Source of the DNA: Tropicibacter sp. R16_0
GTDB taxonomy: Bacteria > Pseudomonadota > Alphaproteobacteria > Rhodobacterales > Rhodobacteraceae
Direction: 5' to 3'
Length of the DNA: 64,000 nucleotides
NCBI RefSeq assembly: GCF_017743935.1
Contig: NZ_JAGHRE010000015.1
Span: 1 to 64,000 of the forward strand
This document shows, piece by piece, positions 54,810 through 61,795 of the stretch. The notes beneath the pieces were generated by a model. That model did not search any database. It was not told the origin of the DNA and was given only the letters and a program-made list of their open reading frames with translations. The position numbers were made by a program, and so were the translations under genes. Each line of letters starts with the position of its first letter. Within the stretch, counting starts at the first letter, position 1.

Positions 54810-55331
54810 ATGCGCTGGAACGGCTCCCATGAGTGCAAGTCCATGTGGTTTGACCTGGTCAACCTGGCGCATGGGGAAACCCCCGTGGGCACGCTGCCCG
54901 ACAATCCCAAACGGCTGGCCAGGATGATCCAGCCCGCGGTGGAGCGGGATCACTTCGAGCGCCTCTGTGCCATGGAGTATGGCCCCCTGCATGGCTGGCG
55001 CCGCTGCCGTTGTGGCGATGAGGTCCGGCTGATGCACCCGGTGGTCACCCGCATCGTCACCTCGGCCTTCGCCTCGCGCGCCAATCACGCGGCCCGGGTT
55101 GAGGCCGCCTCGCAGGCCCGCAAGCTGGCCCGGCTGACCGAGGATGTGGCGCAGCTCTCGCCGGAGCTGGCCACGGACAGCCGCAAGGTGCGCTGGATCA
55201 ACCATGCCATCGAAGAGCGCATTGCCCAGCGGGGCGGGGTGCGGCGCACCGCGGAAGACCTGCACCTGGCTGTGCAGGGCTGCCTGGCCGAGGCGCAGAA
55301 GGGCCGCTTTCCGGAGAAGCCTGATCGTTAG
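54810..55331 (+). pseudogene. phage-type replication protein, N-terminus missing
   Basis: 173 residues from the first ATG after the deletion junction. Segments 'MWFDLVNLAHGETPVGTLPD' and 'GPLHGWRRCRCGDEVRLMHP' match phage/prophage proteins of the DUF1376-like kind (Lw..W.q.PaGsLPdd ... aL.GWv.C.DGRLyHp), but the family's first 40 or so residues are absent, replaced by integrase DNA in the opposite direction. Its stop overlaps the next start by one base. Likely a replication initiation or helicase-loading accessory of the element. Confidence 0.6.
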
Positions 55332-55397
55332 TGTCCGCTAACGTCCGTCAATGTCCGTCAGACACTAACGGACATTCGCCAGACACTAACGGACACA
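55328..55397 (+). repeat. iteron-like repeat cluster
   Basis: The unit agacactaacggaca occurs twice, at 55360-55374 and 55381-55395, a 21-base period. Inverted related copies (ttagtgtccg at 55328-55337 and further gtccgt copies) precede it. The cluster overlaps the first codons of the next gene, giving a repeated DTNGH peptide. Spacing of two helical turns suggests a protein-binding array, for instance an origin or operator. Confidence 0.6.
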
Positions 55398-56116
55398 AAG
55401 TTAATGTCGTCATCGATAAGGAGAAAGACAATGAGAAGAAGAAGGAGAAGACCACTGTCGCGCCTTACGCAGGCGATGCGCCTGACAGAACCGCTGGATG
55501 TGCAGAGAAAAGGGTAGGGGCGATGGACGACAAGGGGCAGGCGGCAGGCGAGAAGCGGGTCCGGGAGCATCTGATCGAGCCACTGCTGGCGTTGGGGCTG
55601 GCACGGCCGACAACACTGACCAAGGCAGCCTTCGAGACGATGCTGCGCACGCTGGCGCAGACATTGGCGCATATGAGCGCAGAGGAGCTGGGGGATCTGA
55701 AGGCCTGGGCGCAGGACAACCCGGGCGGGCCCAAGAGGGACCGGTTCCCGATCGCGGTGCACATCCTCGACCGGGCGAAGGGGATCCGGCCACCGGAGAC
55801 GGGTGGGGCGTCTCCCTTCCTGCGCCGGGTGATGGCGTCCCGCGTGGGAGACGCGGCCCTGGCGGGCGGCTATGCCCCGGAGCTGCTGGAGCATGCCAGG
55901 GCCAACCGGGGCAAATGGCCGGGCCGCTTCACGGTGACCCAGCTGCAGGCCAGTGCAAGAGAGGCCTTCCGGCGCTTTGAGGATCTGCAGCTGAGGGACA
56001 ACCGCGGGGACGAGCTCACAGCTGAGGAGCGCAGGTTCCTGGCCCACCGGACAGCGCAGATCGATCGGTGCCGCGAGATTGCGGCATTGGGCAAAGGCGG
56101 GGAGCAGGCTGCTTGA
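55331..56116 (+). CDS. phage-like replication-module protein, unknown
   Basis: 261 residues from a GTG. The N-terminal 50 residues are repeat-encoded and lysine-rich ('DKEKDNEKKKEKTT'), low complexity. Residues 75-250 are a helical domain ('LIEPLLALGLARPTTLTKAA', 'EELGDLKAWAQDNPGGPKRD') of a kind seen after DUF1376-like proteins in alphaproteobacterial prophages. G+C is visibly higher than in flanking genes. No specific function can be assigned. Confidence 0.6.
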   Translation: MSANVRQCPSDTNGHSPDTNGHKVNVVIDKEKDNEKKKEKTTVAPYAGDAPDRTAGCAEKRVGAMDDKGQAAGEKRVREHLIEPLLALGLARPTTLTKAAFETMLRTLAQTLAHMSAEELGDLKAWAQDNPGGPKRDRFPIAVHILDRAKGIRPPETGGASPFLRRVMASRVGDAALAGGYAPELLEHARANRGKWPGRFTVTQLQASAREAFRRFEDLQLRDNRGDELTAEERRFLAHRTAQIDRCREIAALGKGGEQAA

Positions 56117-56442
56117 GCAAACATGTGATGATCGTGGCCCCCGATGGCGCCACGGAACCGGTCGAGACCTCGAAGGTTCAGCACTACCTCGCGCGCCGCA
56201 GCCGCTGGCAGGCGGAAGAAGACACGCGCATCGAAGAGATCAAAGCCAGGGGCAAGGTCCCGGACCTGTGCGGGCCCGAGATCCCGGAGGCACCGGCCCG
56301 CGGGGCATTCCGGGTGTTTGAGCCTCAGGGTCTCTATCCCGATGGCGCGGAGGGCTGGGTCAGCAAGCCGTCCGGCTACCGCGGCCGGAAGGCGATCGAG
56401 CACGCGGATGCCTTCGATCAAATGGAGGCGCAGGCGCGCTAG
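56113..56442 (+). CDS. hypothetical phage-element protein
   Basis: 109 residues from a TTG that overlaps the preceding stop (TTGA). 'HVMIVAPDGATEPVETSKVQ' then 'RKAIEHADAFDQMEAQAR' at the C-terminus. No family recognised. Tight packing with the genes on both sides supports its being real. Confidence 0.5.
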   Translation: MSKHVMIVAPDGATEPVETSKVQHYLARRSRWQAEEDTRIEEIKARGKVPDLCGPEIPEAPARGAFRVFEPQGLYPDGAEGWVSKPSGYRGRKAIEHADAFDQMEAQAR

Positions 56443-56634
56443 CTGCTCTTCACGCCGGGTCAAAAGCAGATCGGCCGTCTCTATGCGACGCTGACGGAGA
56501 AGCTGGCCTCGGCTGACATCCGCTGTTCGACGATGGAGGTCAGGCAGGGCAGCCTCAGTTCAGGCGGGGGCTACATCGAGGCAGTGGTGCGCGACCGGCG
56601 GCAGCTGGATCTGCTGCAGGGGCGGATCGGGTAG
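56443..56634 (+). CDS. possible small phage-element protein without a standard start
   Basis: The frame of the preceding gene continues open after its TAG for 63 codons: 'LLFTPGQKQIGRLYATLTEK' then 'LASADIRCSTMEVRQGSLSS', stop at 56632-56634. The first codon is CTG where an ATG would be expected. It may be a small gene with a mutated start, or the end of a longer protein split by a nonsense codon. Confidence 0.35.
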   Translation: MLFTPGQKQIGRLYATLTEKLASADIRCSTMEVRQGSLSSGGGYIEAVVRDRRQLDLLQGRIG

Positions 56635-56637
56635 GGG

Positions 56638-56934
56638 GTGGCGATGGAGGTGCGCAAGATCCGGCCCTCGCAGCGCAACCAGCGCAGACCGATCCCGGAC
56701 CGGGCTTTGGTGGATGCGGTCTGCCTGCAGGGCAAGACCATCGCGGGGGTGCTTGAGCGCCACGGCTGGAAGCAGCCAGGCCAGCCCGCGGCGGGTCAGC
56801 ACATCAAGGCGCTGCGTGCTGCCCTCTGCGCCACCCTCGATCGCATGATCGGGCCCGTCACAAGCGGGCTGCAGGTGCAGGGCAGCGAAGACATCGCTCA
56901 AGCCATGCAGAGCTGGGCGCGGGGAGAGGGGTGA
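56638..56934 (+). CDS. hypothetical phage-element protein
   Basis: 98 residues from GTG 56638 (ATG 56644 also possible). A basic N-terminus 'RKIRPSQRNQRRPIPDRALV' is followed by a helix-turn-helix-like stretch 'VCLQGKTIAGVLERHGWKQP'; it might be a small DNA-binding protein. No named family. It is the last recognisable gene of the element; 56935-57107 shows nothing. Confidence 0.5.
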   Translation: MAMEVRKIRPSQRNQRRPIPDRALVDAVCLQGKTIAGVLERHGWKQPGQPAAGQHIKALRAALCATLDRMIGPVTSGLQVQGSEDIAQAMQSWARGEG

Positions 56935-57107
56935 AGTGTCGCTTTGGTGGAACTTCGTAGCGCCCGCCGCAGTCCGCTGCAAATGTCTACTCTCACCACA
57001 AAGCAGACTCCAAAAGCTACTCGCGATGCTATGTTTAAAAACCTCTTTGTCCCAATTCTCCACGCCGGAACAATTAGCAACGATGGCATCAAACAGTGGC
57101 GGGGTCC

Positions 57108-58754
57108 TCAACCTCTCGCGCTCAATTCTTTGATTTTGATGTTCAGGATTTCGTCGTTTTCGTTGTAGTCAACAGGGCAATCGATAAGGTGCACGCCCTT
57201 GGACGATAGACATTTGTCGAGCGTGTCACGAAGTTCGTCGGCACTTTCGATCCTGTGTCCAGATGCCCCGTAGCTCTCGGCATACTTCACAAAATCCGGA
57301 TTGCCATAGGTGAGCCCCCAATCCTCAAAGCCCATATTGGCTTGCTTCCAACGGATCATGCCATAGCTGTCGTCTCGCAGTACAAGAACAGTCAGGTTAA
57401 GCTTGAGGCGCACTGCGGTCTCCATTTCCTGACTATTCATCATGAAGCCGCCGTCACCGCAGATCGCCATGACTTTGCGGTTGGGATACAGGATCGCAGA
57501 CATCATCGCCGAAGGAAGACCCGCGCCCATTGTTGCAAGTGCATTGTCCAAAAGTACGGTGTTTGGCATGGCGGCTTCGTAGTTGCGCGCAAACCAGATT
57601 TTGTAGACGCCGTTGTCCAGGGCGATGATCCCGTCGTCGGGCATGACATTCCGAACAACCTTGACCAGATGCGGCGGGAAGATGGGATAGCGCGTATCAT
57701 TTGACAAACTGTCGTCATGCGCCTGTTGTGACGTCTTTGCGCAGTACATCGCATCAAAGTTCCACTCCGGCGAGACCGCGAGCTCTTCTTTCATTTGCCA
57801 GATGGCGTTTCCAATATCGCCAATGACTTCGATCTGCGGGAAATAAACGGGATCGACGTTGGCGGTATTCATCGAGATATGCACAACGTTCGCGCCGCCT
57901 TGCTCCATGAAAAACGGAGGTTTCTCGATGACATCGTGGCCGACGTTGAGGATGAGGTCCGCTTCGCTAATGGCCCGGTGCACAAAGTCATTGGCTGATA
58001 GTGCGGCGCATCCCATGAACTCCGCGCGGTTTTCGTCAACCACCCCTTTGCCAAGTTGCGTTGTCACGAACGGGATGCCAGACTTCTCGATGAACTGCGT
58101 GAGCATGCGGCCCGTTATGGTGCGGTTGGCCCCGCCGCCAAGCACCAAGATCGGCGACTTGGCCTCTTCAAGCATCTTTATTGCCGCGCGAATTGCTTTT
58201 GCTTCGGCAACCGGGCGGCGGGCAGTACTGGCTTTGATGGGGGTGGCGTCCGTTTGCTCAGCTGCCACATCCTCAGGAAACTCGATGTGCGTCGCGCCTG
58301 GCTTTTCTTCCTCAGCAAGCCGAATAGCCTCGCGCACGCGGGTGGCAATGTTGTCTGCACCGGCGAGTTGATGTGTGAACTTGGTGATCGGCCCCATCAT
58401 GTCGACGACATCGAGGATCTGAAACCGGCCTTGCTTGGAATGCTTGATCGGCTTTTGCCCCGTCACCATCAGCATTGGCATCCCGCCCAGCTGCGCATAG
58501 GCTGCCGTGGTCACGAGGTTGGTGGCACCTGGCCCCAGTGTTGCCATGCAAACCCCAGCCTTGCCCGTGTGTCTTCCATAGGTGGCGGCCATGAAGCCCG
58601 CGCCCTGTTCATGTCGCGTCAAGATGAGTTTGATCTTTCGTGATCTAGAAAGGCTGTCGAGCATATCGAGGTTTTCTTCACCGGGTACGGCAAAGATGTA
58701 CTCCACGCCTTCTTCTTCCAAACATTGTACGAAAAGATCAGATGCTTTTGTCAT
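57108..58754 (-). CDS. ThDP-dependent enzyme, acetolactate synthase large-subunit family
   Basis: 548 residues from 'MTKASDLFVQCLEEEGVEYI' (15 more codons are open upstream). N-terminal PYR domain with the activating Glu in 'FAVPGEENLDML' and 'LTRHEQGAGFMAATYGRHTG'; central FAD/nucleotide-like domain; C-terminal PP domain with 'AICGDGGFMMNSQEMETAVR' and 'LRDDSYGMIRWKQANMGFED', the GDG...N ThDP/Mg motif. No small subunit is adjacent, so it may be a catabolic ALS or a relative acting on other keto acids. It lies just beyond the integrated-element debris. Confidence 0.88.
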   Translation of the reverse strand: MTKASDLFVQCLEEEGVEYIFAVPGEENLDMLDSLSRSRKIKLILTRHEQGAGFMAATYGRHTGKAGVCMATLGPGATNLVTTAAYAQLGGMPMLMVTGQKPIKHSKQGRFQILDVVDMMGPITKFTHQLAGADNIATRVREAIRLAEEEKPGATHIEFPEDVAAEQTDATPIKASTARRPVAEAKAIRAAIKMLEEAKSPILVLGGGANRTITGRMLTQFIEKSGIPFVTTQLGKGVVDENRAEFMGCAALSANDFVHRAISEADLILNVGHDVIEKPPFFMEQGGANVVHISMNTANVDPVYFPQIEVIGDIGNAIWQMKEELAVSPEWNFDAMYCAKTSQQAHDDSLSNDTRYPIFPPHLVKVVRNVMPDDGIIALDNGVYKIWFARNYEAAMPNTVLLDNALATMGAGLPSAMMSAILYPNRKVMAICGDGGFMMNSQEMETAVRLKLNLTVLVLRDDSYGMIRWKQANMGFEDWGLTYGNPDFVKYAESYGASGHRIESADELRDTLDKCLSSKGVHLIDCPVDYNENDEILNIKIKELSARG

Positions 58755-59137
58755 CAAAAAGAACCACTTCGCCGCTATACCATCGAGTGCTTTGTACACC
58801 TGTCATTGACGGAGTATAGCCGCTCGTGGGGCGACATACAGAGATGAATTGCTGCAGGTCCTAAAGGCAGATCGCAAAGGTAGACTCTACCTGCCCAAAG
58901 CCGACTTCGGGTAGGCCTTTCGGTTACTACTGCCGCAGCCCGCAGCCCGGACGTTCATCGTGTTTGTGAAATCTGCGACCGCTCAAACTCACTGTCTCTA
59001 GACAGAACGGTCATTGGCGCCCGTCTCACACAAAGGCTGCAATGCGAACTAAATGGGTTTTCACTGCGGCTGCGCCAACGTCTGTGTTTTCCTTCGCTAC
59101 TTTGCTTTTAGCGGCACATGCTGCCAAAAGTGACGCC
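58755..59137. other. intergenic between ThDP enzyme and beta-lactamase
   Basis: About 380 bases with divergent promoters expected. An in-frame ATG at 59042 could extend the beta-lactamase by 32 residues; I consider the signal peptide starting at 59138 more likely. No other gene or hairpin is supported. Confidence 0.4.
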
Positions 59138-60022
59138 ATGTTCAACCTGCCAAACCAGATCAAGGTCATAGCGAGCGGGTTCTTTCTCGCACTGTGCCCA
59201 CCCATTGCTGCATGTGCAGAGCCAGTTATTGATGCCGTTCGCAGTATTGAACGTGATCTGGGGGCTCGCGTCGGATTCTATATGCACGATACGCAGACCG
59301 GAGAGGTGATAACTTACGCGGCAGATGACCATTTTCCGTTGAACAGTACCTTCAAGCTTTTGGCATGCGGGGCGCTCCTTAGCCAAGTTGAGAACGGTGA
59401 AGCCCGATTGGCCGATACGGTAAGTTTGCAGGACGTTGAATTCGTAGATTATTCGCCAGCGCTAGAGGCCCATAGACAAGCAGGAAATTGGGAAGTATCG
59501 CTTGGCGCGGCATGCGGAATGATGTTGTCCGTGAGCGATAACACCGCTGCAAACATAGTTTTGTCGGCGCTTGGCGGGCCGGGTGCTTTGACTTCCTATC
59601 TTAGATCAATTGGTGATCAAGCAACGCGGCTGGACCGATGGGAGACCGCGCTAAACACGGCTGTTCCAGGCGATCCACGTGATACGACCACTCCACGCGC
59701 CATCGCACAATCCGCTCAAGATTTGATCATAGGAAATGCACTTCAACCAGCATCACAGGCAACGCTGCGAGCATGGCTTGAAGATCATCGTGTTGCGGAT
59801 GGGCTATTTCGTTCTGCGCTTCCCTCCGCTTGGTCGATAGACGATCGCACTGGCGCTGGCGGCTACGGATCGAGGTCGATTGTGGCCGTGATTTACCCAC
59901 CAGAAAGAGCACCTATCATTGTGTCGCTATTCATGACTGAAACCGAAGCAAGTTTTGCTAGAAAAAACGCCGCTGCAGCTAGAGTTGGTGCGGCGATCGT
60001 TGGGCATGTCGCACAACAGTAA
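59138..60022 (+). CDS. class A beta-lactamase, RTG (CARB-like) type
   Basis: 294 residues with the signal peptide 'MFNLPNQIKVIASGFFLALC' ending near AACA. All class A active-site elements are present: S70-T-F-K73, S133-D-N135, E169 in 'LDRWETALN' and R237-T-G239 in 'DDRTGAGGYGS'. The Arg in place of the usual Lys of KTG is the mark of the CARB/PSE branch. It would hydrolyse penicillins in the periplasm. Flanking phage and IS debris suggests acquisition, though native beta-lactamases are also common in marine bacteria. Confidence 0.9.
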   Translation: MFNLPNQIKVIASGFFLALCPPIAACAEPVIDAVRSIERDLGARVGFYMHDTQTGEVITYAADDHFPLNSTFKLLACGALLSQVENGEARLADTVSLQDVEFVDYSPALEAHRQAGNWEVSLGAACGMMLSVSDNTAANIVLSALGGPGALTSYLRSIGDQATRLDRWETALNTAVPGDPRDTTTPRAIAQSAQDLIIGNALQPASQATLRAWLEDHRVADGLFRSALPSAWSIDDRTGAGGYGSRSIVAVIYPPERAPIIVSLFMTETEASFARKNAAAARVGAAIVGHVAQQ

Positions 60023-60224
60023 TCAATCGACTGCTGGCACTCATGCGGAGGGCAACATCGGTATCATTGGGTTCCTGACCGACGTTCACGGCCTAATGCC
60101 GAGATGGCTACTGGGCAGCCCTAAGCAGACGTTACACGCAGTCCTGGGCAGCAACCGTTAGGTGGACAGACTTTGAGTTTGCCGCAATTGCGTCAATGAC
60201 AGCTTTTTCAGGGCTGGGTATTGC

Positions 60225-60860
60225 CTAACGCGTTAATATGATTGCGCAGACTTTGAGAAACACCGTCACTGTTGGGTAGGTTAGAAGCGCCACGCCGACA
60301 GAGAATAATACGAAACAGGTCCACCGCGCGGCTTCAAAACGAGTATTTTGATAAGAGAACCATAACGCAAGAACATCTCGATCATACATCTCGCTAGCTT
60401 TTGGTCGGTCATGTTCCTTGTATCGGTCAAAGGTTTTTTGAATCCGCAAGGTTTCCCCAGGCGAGCTCTTGTCCAACACACCGCGAATTCGACGGTTAAA
60501 CTCGTGATGAAACACCTTTGTGTTTTCAGCAACGTAATCTTCAACGTGCCAAAATTTCTTTACTTCATGGGGGCATAACCCCTGGAAGATTAAGGTAGAT
60601 AGACCAATAGCGGAAAGAGCAATGTAGATATTCACTACCTTGCGAAGCATGAAGTCATCATCCAGCTTGGCGAAGCCATCGTCACCACAAGCCACGCTCT
60701 GAAATGCGGCACATGCCCATTCCATGGATGATCCTACCAGCGCGACAAAGGCGTCGTTGAAAATAATAAAGTATCCAAAAACTGGGACAAAGACACTCAG
60801 TTTTGCAAATCTTGAGCTGCCAAAAGACCGAAGCAGCTCCCACGTTGGAGTGAATGACAT
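60225..60860 (-). CDS. hypothetical membrane protein
   Basis: 211 residues with three or four hydrophobic segments: 'FAKLSVFVPVFGYFIIFNDA' near 20-38, 'VVNIYIALSAIGLSTLIFQG' mid-protein and 'WTCFVLFSVGVALLTYPTVT' at the end. A soluble middle part has 'WHVEDYVAENTKVFHHEFNR'. No family recognised. A+T is higher than in most of the window, suggesting transfer. Its start at 60860 has only a weak ribosome site. Confidence 0.65.
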   Translation of the reverse strand: MSFTPTWELLRSFGSSRFAKLSVFVPVFGYFIIFNDAFVALVGSSMEWACAAFQSVACGDDGFAKLDDDFMLRKVVNIYIALSAIGLSTLIFQGLCPHEVKKFWHVEDYVAENTKVFHHEFNRRIRGVLDKSSPGETLRIQKTFDRYKEHDRPKASEMYDRDVLALWFSYQNTRFEAARWTCFVLFSVGVALLTYPTVTVFLKVCAIILTR

Positions 60861-61149
60861 TCAGGGATTCCTGCGTAGGTAAGTTAGTTCAGGTATTCAG
60901 GCCGTAGCCACGCTTGTCCATCAGTTTGGCCATGAGCTACTGCTCGGATGGACGTTCGTGCAACGAGCAGCTTTAGTCAATATGGGCTCCTGCCGGACGT
61001 TCGATGCAACTGACGCGGATGACCGGACGCAGCCCGAAGTTGACATTGACGTCCGCCACACACAAAGGGCCGCGATGCGGAGATAGTGTTGAAGAAGTCG
61101 ACATTGGATCTACCGATGGGCTCAGCCCAAAGCAGTCGGGCCGCTCCTC
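60861..61149. other. intergenic debris, no gene
   Basis: Short GC-rich stretches with recurring ggacgttcg-type strings occur, but no open frame of note. It leads into a transposase scrap. Confidence 0.4.
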
Positions 61150-61311
61150 TCAGCCTGTTGGTTCTGGTTGAGGAACCAACTTGGCGAGTTTTCTGAGGTT
61201 TTGGGTCGTGGCTGCGAGTTGGAACTGTTCATATGCGCCTTTGGGCCCTCGAAGTCGCATCATTGGCACGCCGATGTATCGCTTCAGATGAGCGAAGAGC
61301 GCCATGCTCAT
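61150..61311 (-). mobile_element. C-terminal scrap of an IS1182/IS5-type transposase
   Basis: The minus strand reads 'MALFAHLKRYIGVPMMRLRG' then 'PKGAYEQFQLAATTQNLRKL' and ends 'AKLVPQPEPTG' with a stop. The pattern 'LRG...V..QF.L.AAA.NL.RL.KL' is the end of DDE transposases of IS1182/IS5-like elements. No catalytic part remains. The bases 61312-61500 hold further unreadable debris. Confidence 0.6.
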
Positions 61312-61533
61312 CCATTAGGCTCACGGCATTGATACACGCGATGACGCCGTCAATCTTGGCGTAGCCTTACCCAAATAGGCGGTTGTCTCGTTTCTTGAAG
61401 CGGCGGTTGCCGCTTGGCGTATCATCAACCAGCATGCTGGCCACGTTGTAGCTCGCCAGCGGTCAGTGATTGTGCTGTATCGCGTCATCAAGCATGCGGC
61501 TTGCCGAGCAGCTTGCGAGCATGGAGAAAGCCA

Positions 61534-61790
61534 GTGAAGCTCAACGAAGAATTCTGGAGGCGGCGGCTCGCTGCCCTCGTAATCGCGACGAGCTGGTTGA
61601 CCGGCTGCGCCACGGCGGGTTCTGAACCTTGTGGCTTGGCAGCATGTCCGCCAGTCGTGGAATACAGCAGGGAGTTCCAAGCGCAGGCGGCTGAGGAATT
61701 GGCGACACCCCGGATGGGGCGGCGGTCGCGGAGATGCTCAGCGACTATGAAATGATGCGGGAGCAGTTGCGCGCATCGAACCTGTATAGG
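61534..61790 (+). pseudogene. phage spanin (Rz1-like) lipoprotein scrap, frameshifted
   Basis: GTG 61534 gives 'KLNEEFWRRRLAALVIATSW' and a lipobox 'LTGCATAG', followed by 'CPPVVEYSREFQAQAAEELA', typical of small proline-containing outer-membrane spanins next to phage endolysins. The frame then breaks; one base on, another frame gives 'DGAAVAEMLSDYEMMREQLR', the expected end. So a one-base deletion lies near 61710. Remnant of a prophage lysis cassette. Confidence 0.55.
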
Positions 61791-61795
61791 CGGGT

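Noticed and set aside
55328-55397. CRISPR array
   Set aside because: Only two exact short repeats, no uniform spacers and no cas genes; iteron-like repeats explain it better.
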